Below are positions 21,168-31,289 of a stretch of 64,000 nt of DNA, in pieces. The DNA lies in contig JADLSH010000316.1 in the NCBI GenBank assembly GCA_016169945.1, positions 1,364,001-1,428,000 on the forward strand. Reading direction: 5' to 3'. The translations under genes were made by a program, and so were the position numbers. The notes beneath the pieces are model-generated. The model saw nothing but the letters and a program-made list of their open reading frames with translations, searched no databases and was not told the DNA's origin. Every line of letters begins with the position of its first letter. Position 1 is the first letter of the stretch. The stretch is from Trachythela sp. YZ-2020 (lineage: Eukaryota > Cnidaria > Anthozoa > Malacalcyonacea > Clavulariidae).

Positions 21168-22217
21168 ATGGGTGGTATGATTGGCTCGTCGGTCACGTCC
21201 CAAAAACCATCAGAAGGAAGACCTCCTCCGCATTTAGGCTCATGAAAAAGAAGATCTTGGGGAAGTACGAAGAGGAGGAAAGTTTGGAGCCAACTCTTAC
21301 ACAAGAAGCAATTGGAGGAAGGGCGATGAGACACACCATTAGACCAAAGGGAACGTATGATGCAAAGACTTTTTTAGAGACAACTGCCGAAAAAGTAGTT
21401 GGACTAATTAGTGAGGTAGAAGGAGTAAAAAAAATAAACACAACATTGGTGTGTGTGTTGTCAAAGGACGATCCAAAGACTGGGGAAGCTAAGCTGGATG
21501 GGTTGGAGTTTCCGGTGAAACTTGTCGACATCAATAAGTTTGAGAAGAACAACGGAGTGGGAGTAAATGTGTTTGGTAACGATGAGAAGGAAAAAGTCTT
21601 CCCACTAAGGTTATCAAAATTACGTGGTGAGAAACACGTGAACCTATTCTTGTGGGGCGGACATTATAGTGTTGTTAATTGTCTGAGCAGGCTCATCAGC
21701 TCTCAGATGAGCAAAAGAGAGCATAAGAAACATGTCTGTATGAACTGTCTCAATATGTTTGAAACTCCTAAGTTACTGAGAATCCAAAGCCGGGTTGGTA
21801 AGAATGGAGAGATACCAATGACATCTTTCGTTAATTATGAAAGGATGCACACAGTACCTTTTTATGTGTACGCAGACTTTGAGTGTTTCATCGAGGGCTT
21901 GGATGTGAAGGATAAACCCATTGGTGAGATTAGTACAACACAGAACCAAAAACATAATCCTAGCGGGTTTAATTATTACATTAAGTGTTTTGATGGGAGC
22001 GTATACGAGCCAAAAACTGTACATTATACACAAAGGTATGAGGGTGAGAAGGTTTGTGATATATTTTGAGGAGGCTGTTCCAATCTGTATGACAAAGGCA
22101 GACAATGAAGACTATGAAAAGTCTGAGACATGTTATGCATGTAAGATTAAGTATAATAAAAAAACATTAATGTCCTCAGGGGGTAGTGGTCCCCATGTTG
22201 GACATGATCTACTTTAA
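21164..22217 (+). pseudogene. Protein-primed DNA polymerase B, N-terminal part only
   Basis: The frame 21164-22069 carries the preface region, a CxxC zinc pair (VCMNCLNMF) and the Exo I motif with Asp-x-Glu (FYVYADFECF). A shift near 22050 leads to a short block with another CxxC (CYACK), ending at 22217. Exo II/III, the TPR insertions and all polymerase motifs are missing. This is the Polinton/adintovirus type of PolB. The truncation means no replication function from this locus. Confidence 0.7.
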
Positions 22218-22378
22218 TCTAATATTTTAACTGTATAGTACATCGATTTGTGAGTCTATGGGGTTGAGGGTGACCTTTGGGAGCACTCCATCCCCACAAA
22301 TGTGCAGCATGCGCATTCCCTATAGACGAAACACCCTCCCCCTGAAAGGTGGACCAGAAATGTTATTGAGATAGAATT

Positions 22379-22834
22379 TCAAATCTTGGCCAGTGTGGCT
22401 GCAACATTCAATAGTGTTGATGAAGGAGTTTGTATATATCGTTCATAACAATCCGAAGACCAGCGACCCAAAGTTTTAAAGAGCCAGGAAGGTAATTTTG
22501 CTGCGGCTGCTGTAGTTGCAGCACCAATTCTGTAGCTATGACCCGCAAAGTTTGAGGCGTTGAACCCGGCTTGACTGAGCAATTTCCTTGTTTCGAGTGT
22601 TAGGGCCTGTTTTGTGAGTGGTTTACCCGCAACATTTACAAACAGAGGCCCTGATTTTGGCTGCCTTATGGCTAAATATTGTTTCATGGCCAACACTGGA
22701 CAAAGGGATGTGTTTGTTCCTCCAATACTTATTACAAGTCCTACTCTGAAGGGCTCAGTTTTGGATTCTTTTATCCGTATGAACATGGCAGTAGTTGGTT
22801 GTAGTTCGTTGGAAAAAACAACATCTTCTGGCAT
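22379..22834 (-). pseudogene. Tyrosine recombinase C-terminal domain (DIRS/Ngaro type)
   Basis: 151 aa ending with the catalytic signature of tyrosine recombinases: HSYRIGAATTAA (His-x-x-Arg), GRWSSDCY and the putative nucleophile Tyr in YERYIQTP. Upstream SKTEPFRVG and CPVLAMKQYL match the recombinase fold. Such domains are carried by DIRS-like retrotransposons and Cryptons. The N-terminal half of the recombinase (region 22835-22906) is frameshifted. No RT or RNase H was seen, so this is a deletion derivative. Confidence 0.7.
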
Positions 22835-22906
22835 CAGGTGGGAATCAGAATTGAATTTTGAGTTGAATTTAACTCTCCAAGCCGCAAAAAACCAAAAATG
22901 CCAATG

Positions 22907-23761
22907 TTATGGCAGCCCAAAACATAATTGAGTTGAAACTTGTTGTGACAGGTATTGCGGAGTTTGTATATAACGTTCCTGCAATATTTGGATGGGTAAG
23001 GGCAGTAGGCAATTTTTATTTTTTTGAAAATCTAGGTGCTCTCTGCCCTTCAAAACCCATTCGACCCCATCCCTTAAATTAGAACATAATTGTGAAACAA
23101 GCGTTGGTTCGGGATGTCCTGCTAGAAAATCTTCTACTTTAGCTACAAAAATAGGTGTTAGTGGTCTAACTATATTACTATCATTTATCTTGGTTGGGAT
23201 GGCGCTGGCTGCCGGAAGAATGAACTTTTTCTTTTGTTCTATGTGCTCGGGGTCTTTCATCATCTGGACAGTAAAGTCCGGCATGCTCCCCGTCGCAGCG
23301 ATTACAGATATACTTATCGATGTCCGTAATATTCGTTGTGCACTGAGTGGACGGCTTAACTTTAATGATAGAGTTTTCGAGCGTTAACATAACAGGCTGT
23401 TCGTCCACTCTACTAAATAAATTTCTTTAGCAAAAGTTTAGACAGTTCGCAAAACTCACCCGACTGGATATTCTTCACACATGTGCATGGCACACGAAAG
23501 CGTGGCACAGATGTTGTCTCGAGTGCTATTTGCTCGTGTGCTATTTGCTCGCGATATCGACAATCGTCTCGGCTTCTGTGGCGGTATTGTTCGATGAAGA
23601 CGTTGAAGCATGTTGTTGCAGTCTCGCGATCAATGTGTTTCAACGGCCGTGGTCAGACAGTCCTTTGTCTATAAAAAGTATTGTTGTCGAAGCTCGTTGA
23701 ATTGCATTCTCCGCGCGTTGTCGTCGAACAGGAGGCATAGCTCCGCAGAAGTATGTCCAGG
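22907..23761 (-). pseudogene. Gag-like and linker remnants of the DIRS-like element
   Basis: Reading from 23761: an Arg-rich N-terminus (MPPVRRQRAEN), stops, a block at 23408-23181 with a CCHC-like knuckle (CNRCDGEHAGLYC), then 23284-22907 with FLAGHPEPTLVSQL, a segment typical of the region before RT in DIRS-like ORFs. The last residues (QERYIQTPQYL) repeat the recombinase C-terminal YIQTP motif out of place, suggesting recombination between two copies. Confidence 0.5.
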
Positions 23762-24215
23762 AGTTGCGATATATTATAATTTCTATGTCCAAAGATTGCG
23801 GTTTATTATAATTTAAATCAACTTTTCGCCGCAAAGGGTCCTTCGCTTTGGCTTGCAAGTGACACAATGAGTCTTATGACCCAAGCAGGAAGCATATACA
23901 GACAAAACGGTGAGACCTGATTGGTCTATTTTCCCAAGCACAAGAGAGGAAGTGTTTGACGATGGTTCATTGTTACTTTCCTGGCGCTTTACGCGTGTCT
24001 GATCACGCGTTTCAGAGGCTGACCTTTGTACCTGACCTGATGCAATTGAAGATAACCAGACTTTGCACAACTTTACTTTTTATCCGAACGGTTGTTTCAT
24101 TAATTTAACTTTATAATGCCTATGGGCATGTATAAACTTGCTAACAACAACACGATAGTCTTCCGTGTTTGGATGGCCTGATCCAAACACGGGTTTCGAC
24201 CAATCAGAGCACGCA

Positions 24216-24443
24216 TTATATACATGTTATTTTATAATGGCTGTTAATGTATAATGGATCGTTGTTAGGCTTTCTGTAGGATCGGTAACTTCCATCGTTT
24301 AAATCGAGGGTGACGTCAAAGAAATTAACACTTTGATGGTTTACCTCGACTGTGATCTTAAGTCCAAACTGTTCGTCGAAGATTTGATGTAGGTTTCTTG
24401 TTTGGTCTGCTATACGACCGCTCGAATTATCGATCGAATTCAT
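24216..24443 (-). pseudogene. PLE reverse-transcriptase C-terminal fragment (inverted)
   Basis: Minus-strand copy of the Penelope RT thumb region (HQIFDEQFGLKITVEV, FFDVTLDLNDGSYR). The same segment occurs on the plus strand at about 25500-25690, giving an inverted pair around the first half of the RT gene. Confidence 0.75.
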
Positions 24444-24459
24444 TTAGAAATTCATTTAT

Positions 24460-25950
24460 TTGTTAATCGCACCTGAAATGCGGTTGTGCACTCCGGTTCG
24501 TGAACACAAAATCAAGTTGATCAACATGAATAGGATTATAATAAACTACTCATTGAAAGACATCGGTATACCATCGCAAGACGCGTATAAAATCAGACTG
24601 ATGGAAAAAGTAGAAAACGTTGTCAGCCGTATGAGATCCAAAGCCCACTTCTACTTTAATGGTAATAACTCAAGCGAACAACACAATTATGGTTTAAAAT
24701 CAAGAAATCCACCACCACCGATTAAAGAAATGAAAATTTTTGAAGACGATCTTGTCCGTATGATCGAGAACATTCGCTTTCGTAAGGTAAACGATCAATT
24801 TTTATCTAACCTCGACAACGACCTTCGCAAAATACAAAAATCGCCAAACGTCTTCATTTTCGCTGACAAAACACGCAATGTATATGAGAGTTCACCAGAA
24901 AATCATGACAAAATATTGAAAGAAAACATCACGAAGACTTTGCAAAAGATCTCGGAATTTGTAATCGAGTTGAAACAATGGCAGAGCGTGAAGCATTTGT
25001 AACAGTTAAAGACCACAAAGAGAACTTCGAACAGAACCCCAAATATCGTCTCCTAAATCCTGCCAAAAATGAACTCGGCAAAGTAAGCAAAGTTATTCTT
25101 GACGATATAAATGCAAAGATACGAGCTAAAATCGAAGTTAACCAATGGAAAAATTCGCAATCTGTCATCAAATGGTTCAACTGTATTGAAAACAAAGATC
25201 GCTACTCATTCCTCTCCTTCGACATTGCAGAATTTTATCCATCAATCACGAAAGACCTTCTAGACAAAGCAATCGCCTGGGCCCACAGTATAACCCCTAT
25301 CCCCGATCAACATAAAACCATTATCTACCATGCACGTAATTCGTTACTGTTCAACGGCGGAAAACATTCGGTAAAGCGCAACAACCAATCAATGTTCGAC
25401 GTAACGATGGGCAGCTACGACGGGGCGGAAAATTGCGAACTTGTCGGGTTATTTATTTTAAATCAATTGTCAAAAACACAATTGCAATGCGGTCGTATAG
25501 TAGACCAAACAAGAAAGAACCTACATCAAATCTTCGACGAACAGTTTGGACTTAAGATCACAGCCGAGGTAAACCATCAAAGTGTTAATTTCCTTGACAT
25601 CACCCTCGATTTAAACGATGGAAGTTACCGACCCTACAGAAAGCCTAACAACGATCCGTTATACATTAACAGCCATTCCAACCATCCACCTTCTATCACA
25701 AGGCAGTTACCTACATCCATCAACAAGCGAATCGCTCAACTATCCTCAGACGAACACTCATTCAATCTTTCGGCTCCAGTGTATGAAAGCGTTCTACAAC
25801 GAAGCAATTACCCCACAAGGCTGCAATACAACATCAGCACACAACTGACAAGATTTCCCTACATCTAATACCCTCAACAAAATATTTAATCGTAACACAG
25901 TCAAAGTAAGTTACAGCTGCCTGAATAACGTTAAAAGCATGATATCCGAC
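24460..25950 (+). pseudogene. Penelope-like reverse transcriptase (broken)
   Basis: The block 24460-25002 covers the N-terminal domain (NNSSEQHNYGLKSRNPPPPI, VFIFADKTRNVYE). After a frameshift near 24970, 24978-25868 covers fingers and palm (KDHKENF, FDIAEFYPSI, MGSYDGAENCELVG). The stretch that should hold the catalytic Tyr-Arg-Asp-Asp motif is deleted: GLFIL is followed almost at once by the thumb (HQIFDEQFGLKIT). The linker to the endonuclease continues to about 25950 in another frame. Catalytically dead. Confidence 0.8.
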
Positions 25951-25965
25951 CACAACGCGAAAGTG

Positions 25966-26470
25966 CTATCTAAAACAACAATAAGGAGGGAAAATCAACA
26001 ACGAGAAAAAACCTGTAACTGCAACGTGGCGACACTTTGAGAAGATCTCATTTCTCTTATTTAAAAGTGTTCGTTTGTCAGCGTTCATAATAAAGAGTTT
26101 CTTATAGTTGCAAAGATTGCATCGATGTCCACCTGCTGTGTGTGCTTTCGCATGTTTCAAAATTGTCCAACTTTGTTTTAAAGGCACGCCCGCTTTGCTT
26201 CAGATTCCATACATGTTTGGATAATTCTGTTTCATTGGAATAGGTAGCATTTCTAAACGATTTCTGGTGGCTTCTGTAACGTTCTTTAAAACCATTTGCC
26301 GTCATCCCCATGTAGTTTTTCATCTCGCCGTTATCTTCTGTTGTCACCTTTGCTTCGTATACTACACTACTAGTGAGGCAGTTACCTTGTAGTAGGCATT
26401 CGTTACTTTCTCCGAGCGAAAGTTTCCGTGCAGCGCCAACAAGATCACGAGCGCACGCACGCGTAAACAA
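25966..26470 (-). pseudogene. PLE GIY-YIG endonuclease domain, inverted
   Basis: Minus-strand frame with ECLLQGNCLTSSVVYEAKV, YMGMTANGFKERYRSHQKS and ELSKHVWNLK, the GIY-YIG nuclease of Penelope-like elements (YMG in place of YIG). It faces the RT fragment tail to tail, joined near 26030. In intact PLEs RT and GIY-YIG are one plus-strand protein, so this is a rearranged or inverted dimer. Confidence 0.75.
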
Positions 26471-26575
26471 ACAATCATCAACGGTTAATCATGTGTAACC
26501 CGAACATTGCCTTCACCAGGCATGAAACTTTAAGTAGTTACAAATGTTTGTAAAATTTTGATTTAATAAATATAT

Positions 26576-26603
26576 GCTCCTTCACTTGTGTTGTTGAGCA
26601 CTC
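26576..26603 (+). ncRNA. GCTC...GAGCACTC hairpin (PLE terminal motif)
   Basis: GCTC at 26576 and GAGCACTC at 26596 with a 16-nt loop. One of twelve copies of this motif in the window, all near PLE sequence (others start at 26642, 27212, 27770, 28075, 31216, 37437, 43713, 43799, 43992, 47861, 50512). Confidence 0.5.
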
Positions 26604-26628
26604 TGTGAGGTTAATTGGTGGCTATAAG

Positions 26629-26811
26629 CTATAATGCAAAAGCTCACTTCCCTTGTGGTCGTTTGAGCACTCTGGCCCCAAGACACTTCACGCATGTCTG
26701 GATGCGCATGTGTCTGAGTATTGTACCACATGCGCTTGGTGAGGGCAAGAGTATGGTGTATAAATACGAAGTCACTCGCATCTAGACTGCGTTACAAGCT
26801 GCACTGACGAG
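26629..26811. repeat. PLE terminal direct repeat, left copy
   Basis: About 180 bp starting GCTATAATGCAAAAGCTCAC and running into the hammerhead core at 26804. It is repeated at 27757-27980, where a 46-bp internal duplication has been added. The two copies bracket an 870-bp palindrome. This fits the pseudo-LTR structure of Penelope-like elements. Confidence 0.75.
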
Positions 26812-26842
26812 CCGTTGAACGGCGAAACATGCATGTCTGCAG
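26799..26842 (+). ncRNA. Hammerhead ribozyme HHR-1 (complete core)
   Basis: Stem I CTGCA (26799) pairs with TGCAG (26838). Core CTGACGA at 26804-26810; stem II GCCGT-TGA-ACGGC; GAAA at 26824-26827; short stem III ACATGCATGT; cleavage triplet GTC at 26835-26837. Type I with minimal stem III, the form known from Penelope-like elements, which self-cleaves the retroelement RNA. Confidence 0.85.
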
Positions 26843-27265
26843 ATTTGACTATATATTAATATATATTTATATATATAGATATGTAATATATACAAACCGC
26901 GCGAGAGGTCTTTATCTGATTTAAAACATCGAGGCGCAGCCGAGTGTTTTAGATCTGATAAAGGCCGAACTGCAAGGTTTGTATATGACTTCTAAAATGA
27001 CTCGTTTTGTACTCTCACTGGCGTTGGAATTTTGAAGATTGATGTTATCTACGCTGTAAAAATTGAAGGAGAAAATTTGAGCAAGTCTATATCAAATATA
27101 TAGATCCGCTACGGGTCATGAGTTTCCTTTGTATTTTGCTTATGCATAATTAATGAATTTTAGAAATATATATATAAATATACGTATAGGTTTAGGTCTA
27201 CGAAACGCAAAGAGTGCTCGACAACATATAGTTAGAGCAAATTATAGATTTTCGCTTACCTCAAA

Positions 27266-27320
27266 ACTTGTCTGCAACAGGCTGTTTCATCTGTAAAAGA
27301 ATCATCAGGCAGTAACAAGT
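27266..27320 (-). ncRNA. Hammerhead ribozyme HHR-2 (complete core)
   Basis: On the minus strand: ACTTGT-TA-CTGC (stem I, 5'), CTGATGA, stem II/loop TTCTTTTACAGAT, GAAAC, loop, GTT cleavage triplet, then GCAG-ACAAGT (stem I, 3'). Followed by the GAGTGCTC hairpin (27212-27237 on plus). Confidence 0.8.
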
Positions 27321-27334
27321 ATCGAAACGCCTGA

Positions 27335-27376
27335 TGCCTGATGATTCTTTTACAGATGAAACAGCCTGTTGCAGAC
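27335..27376 (+). ncRNA. Hammerhead HHR-3 with truncated stem I
   Basis: Core CTGATGA (27338), TTCTTTTACAGAT, GAAAC and GTT-GCAG are identical to HHR-2, but the 5' side of stem I is replaced by palindrome-centre sequence (GATGC), leaving about 3 bp. Confidence 0.6.
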
Positions 27377-27756
27377 AAGTTTTGAGGTAAGCGAAAATCT
27401 ATATATAAATATATATAGCCTATATATTTATATATTGTAGATTGTACTATATATATATATATATTTCTAAAATTCATTAATTATTCATAAGCAAAATACA
27501 AAGGAAACTCATCTATATATTTGAAGCGGATCTATATATTTGATATAGACTTGCTCAAATTTTCTCCTTCAATTTTTACATCGTATATAACATCAATCTT
27601 CAAAAGTCATATACAAACCTTTAGAATCTTCAAAAGTCATATACAAATCTTTAGAAGTCATATACAAACCTTGCAGTTCGGCCTTTATCAGATCTAAAAC
27701 ACTCGGCTGCGCCTCGATGTTTTAAATCAGATAAAGACCTCTCGCACGGTTTCTTT

Positions 27757-27980
27757 ATATAATGCAAAAGCTCACTTCCCTTGTGGTCGTTTGAGCACTC
27801 TGGCCCCAAGACACTTCACGCATGTCTGGATGCGCATGTGTCTGAGTATTGTACCACATGCGCATGTCTGGATGGGCATGTGTCTGAGTATTGTACCACA
27901 TGCGCTTGGTGAGGGCAAGAGTATGGTGTATAAATACGAAGTCACTCGCATCTAGACTGCGTTACAAGCTGCACTGACGA
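27757..27980. repeat. PLE terminal direct repeat, right copy
   Basis: Same sequence as 26629-26811 with an extra 46-bp internal duplication (GCATGTCTGGATG...). The hammerhead at its end keeps CTGACGA (about 27972) but has lost GAAA, so it is inactive. Confidence 0.75.
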
Positions 27981-28129
27981 GCGAATTATATATTCGCCCG
28001 TCATTATATATATATATAATAATAATAATAGTTATAATAATACTTTCAAACAAAGTATTAATGCACAGCTTGAAGAGTGCTCAACACCTGGTATTGGTAG
28101 AGCTTTATAATTGTTTTGTTTACTTAAAA

Positions 28130-28220
28130 TAAAGTCACAACTCCGAGTTTCACGTTTTCACGATTTTCTCGTCACCTGAAGATCGTGAAAACGTGAAACT
28201 CGGAGTTGTGACTTTATTTT
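28130..28220. repeat. Palindrome built on a hammerhead
   Basis: AAAATAAAGTCACAACTCCG (28130) pairs with its complement ending about 28220 over roughly 39 bp, with a 17-nt centre containing GTCACCTGAAG. Confidence 0.85.
28171..28212 (+). ncRNA. Hammerhead ribozyme HHR-4 (complete core)
   Basis: Stem I GTCAC (28171) with GTGAC (28208); core CTGAAGA; stem II CGT-GAAA-ACG; GAAAC; loop TCGGA; triplet GTT. A second sequence type, with CTGAAGA instead of CTGATGA. Confidence 0.75.
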
Positions 28221-28256
28221 AAGTAAACAAAACAATTATATATATATATATTTTTC

Positions 28257-29371
28257 CACTTGTGACCATTGTGGGTGAGCGCACCTCTTTCTCGGAGAAT
28301 ACTTCTGGCGAGTTCGAGCAACCGCCACGAGTTGCGAATGAAGGCATCTACCGACATGCGTCTGATCTGTAACTCCGATGGTGCGATGAACTGGGTAAAT
28401 TTATATGGTGCAGCTTGTTGGTAACGTTCCAAAGCTATTTGCATAGTTTTGGCGGTAAGAGAGGTTTCTACTCTCATACCGCCAATCTGGTCATTGTAAC
28501 GTGTGAGCAGTTGCAGGATATGCTCTACAGTGTCGAGGTAGGAATCTGCTTGCCGGGTTGATTGGGTTGGTGCGACAAGCTTGGTCGCGTGAATTGCACG
28601 TAAGTAGTGATATATTAGGTTGTAAACCTTAACTTCCTCGATTGGGTTTGGGTTTATCGGTTTAACGGTTAGGTTGCCACCATGGTTTGTGGCAGGGTGT
28701 TGTCGGCAATCATGGGGGTTGAACAAATTGTATGCATCGTATCGAAAGTTAGGATGGTCACAAGGGACCATCTTTAACGCGAATACATAAGGAACCCTAA
28801 CTGACCTGGACACGTGGAATTGGTTTTCTGGAAGGATGTTGTTCTCAGCGGCGAAACACCTGGGAAAAGATAAAGTTTAAACTTACTCGTTCAGTGCCTC
28901 ATCCAAGTCGAGGTACATATTGAGTGGGATTTTGGTACCAAAATGTATAACCCGGATGTATTCAACATCGCACTCCAACAACACATTGACGAATTGGTAT
29001 GTGGGAATAGTTTTGGCGTGGCCAACGACCAAGAAGTTGGTGTGAGGCTGTGCTTCATGGACAATCTGGTTTCTTCGTCGTATAGCAGCGCAGATGTTAC
29101 CTTTCAAATCGATTTGTGCAAAGTGTGGCAGGAGCAGGATTGAGGGGTAGTGTGACATGCAAAACGTAGTTCTTTCAAGGCGGTCATTACTGGGGTATAG
29201 TCTTCCCTTTGCGTTGGAGAGTGTGATATTAAATCCAATTAACGATGTTAATATCTCATGGAGACCATCGTCTACATTAAGATTGATCGCATACAAGTCG
29301 ATATCCAAATCTTGTCGATTGAAATTATCCGGAAATATGGTGTTTACCAAATCATCAGGACACGGTTCCAT
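28257..29371 (-). CDS. Unrecognised protein with a 27-nt intron-like gap
   Basis: Block 1 (29371-28887) gives about 161 aa (MEPCPDDLVNTIF ... YLDLDEALNE). Block 2 (28859 to about 28257) gives about 200 aa (NNILPENQFHVSRSV ... RERGALTHNGHK). The 27 nt between them (28886-28860) begin GTAAGT, contain two in-frame stops and end TTTTCCCAG; the frame is the same on both sides. No domain recognised; composition is soluble, helical in the second half. The start is preceded by TTTTCTAG, so an upstream exon is possible but LINE sequence follows. The 3' end runs into TA repeats and the PLE palindrome, so the gene is truncated. It may be a host gene relic or part of an unknown mobile element. Confidence 0.5.
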
Positions 29372-29429
29372 TATCTAGAAAATTTGATGAGTATGCACCC
29401 TGTTAAGGTCAAGGTCAAACATGCTAATC

Positions 29430-29862
29430 GAGAATCGCATGACGAACAATATTAGAATACATCTTGCCTCAACCAAAAACTGAAAAGTTAAAGAAAAGTT
29501 TCTCATACGATGGAGCTAGAGTTTGGAATTCTCTACCTGCAGATGTGCGTAATTCGGATACATTGACAATATTCAAAAACGGAATTCGTGCTCATACCTC
29601 CTAAATTTTTTTTCTAATTTAAATTCTATTCTTCTGTAATTCAATTTTTAAATTTATGCATGCCTTATTTGTCATACTTGTGTTCAGTATAGCGTATCGT
29701 AGATGTGGTTCATTGTACTATATAATATGTATGTAATGTATATAATTGTATAATATTATGTTCTTAAATATGTTATTCACACGCCCCTCGTGGAAACCAG
29801 CTTTAAAGTTGACGAGGCTAGCGTGTGACTTTTAAATAAAGTTTTACTACTACTACTACTAC
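29430..29862 (+). mobile_element. LINE 3' end with (TAC)n tail
   Basis: Carries the C-terminal end of a non-LTR ORF2 (KKSFSYDGARVWNSLPADVR) with a stop near 29605, a 3' UTR and an ACTACTACTAC tail. A 34-bp direct repeat (AATGCTTTGCTGAATTTATA...) follows at about 29870 and again at about 30028, bracketing another 3'-end remnant. Confidence 0.7.
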
Positions 29863-30099
29863 ATACAAAAAATGCTTTGCTGAATTTATACAGAATTTAT
29901 TACTATTTTCCTATGTGTACACCCCGCGGGTGGAGAAAATTTTACCAGTATGTGCTCCGTTAAGCTCAAGGTCAAAGATACTGGTCGAGAATCGCATGAC
30001 GAACAATATTCCAATACATCTTTCCAACAAAAAATGCTTTGCTGAATTTATACAGAATTTATTTTTCCCAGTATGTGCTCTTTTATGGGATGATCGGCC

Positions 30100-30752
30100 G
30101 ATGATCGTCCGATGGACGTCCGATGGACGTCAGCGAATGCCGTAGAATTTGAGTCATGAATATATTTACATTTTTAATACCCTTTTACATGAATTAACGT
30201 TTTGAAAACTAACTAACTATGTTCTAGGGTCACTAATATACATTTAATAAAGAAAAAAAACTTACACTTGTCGTTCCTTCCCTTTAAACTTTTAGAATTT
30301 CTCTGGAAAAATTTGGATGTGTTGTTGCTTACTTTGCAATTTCCGAAACAGGAAGTAAATTCGCGAATGGCGGGAAAATTAGGCGGGAAAACATAACTAT
30401 TTCGAATTAAATAGAATTAAATACAATTAAACACAATAAAAAAATAATTATTACCTATTTTCTTTCATTTATTAACTTTTCTTTTCTGTTTTTTTTCTTT
30501 TTTTTCCTTGAGCAAACCTCAAGTTAGATTGCCATTGCTGTAGACCTTGCAGTGAAGAAAAAACTGCGAAAACCTCCCAAATTTCAACTTTACAACCGTA
30601 TTCTTTCTCGCCATTTTGTAAACATTAATGCTCATAGCCGCTGGCAGACAAGAGGAGGTAAACGAGGGCTCGAAATAGCACGAAAATTCAAAATCTATAG
30701 CCATAGCGTTCAAATTTAATATATTTTGCCTTGGCAAAGCATATAATTTTTT
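30100..30752. other. No recognised gene
   Basis: AT-rich noncoding DNA between a LINE remnant and the tandem duplication. A minus-strand frame at 30764-30519 has no family resemblance and ends in poly-pyrimidine sequence. Confidence 0.4.
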
Positions 30753-31289
30753 TATACAGTACATATGTCAACGATAGGTAATCTTCTGTAGTTGTGTGGG
30801 GGTGCTTAATTTAAATTGATATTAGAAGAATATAAGACAATTTTAACATTTATCTTTCCTTGGCCAGCACAAATATGCCTAATTTCGACGCCCGCGATGC
30901 GGTGCGCTGACTGTCATCCATTTCTGGCCATGACGCCTATTGGCGATCATCAGACTAACTTGTTCTGTTCGTGTCCGTTTTTAAAACCTCAACTATCTAC
31001 ATAAAATTTACAATGTTAAAGTGTAATTAGTCCCTATCATAAAAGCTATTATAAACCTATAGTAAAATGTGTAGTTCTGAGTTATTAACCTACGCCTATA
31101 CGGTAAAGGTTCATGTTATATTGCTGGCGTAGAATTTATTTTCGTGTCGGCATTTCGATATTAGTTCAGAGCGGACAAGTACTGAAATTATCGATATTGG
31201 TATCATATATGAATAGAGTGCTCAATACCAAGCTAGAGCGAATTAGATTAGAAGACAAACATGTGTCATGCACTTAATATAAATTAATT

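Larger units (their letters stand above)
7227..22217. mobile_element. Decayed Polinton/adintovirus-like element
   Basis: Gene content is that of an integrating DNA virus: FtsK/A32-type packaging ATPase, capsid-like proteins, retroviral-type integrase C-terminal half, VLTF3-like factor, BRO-N proteins and the N-terminal part of a protein-primed PolB. Left block genes are mainly on the minus strand (7357-11678) with one divergent gene (11711). Right block genes are on the plus strand (16593-22217). Both blocks share AATAATATTATT palindromes at gene borders. Nearly every large gene has frameshifts or stops; PolB and integrase are incomplete. No terminal repeats or target duplication were found, and 12.9-16.4 kb may be foreign. 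Confidence 0.75.
26888..27756. repeat. 870-bp palindrome with hammerheads at the centre
   Basis: Left arm from about 26888 (CGCGAGAGGTCTTTATCTGA) is matched by the inverted right arm ending about 27756, around a centre near 27325. The arms include the CATCGAGGCGCAGCCGAG segment. The centre is a head-to-head pair of hammerhead sequences (27266-27320 minus, 27335-27376 plus). Confidence 0.8.
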
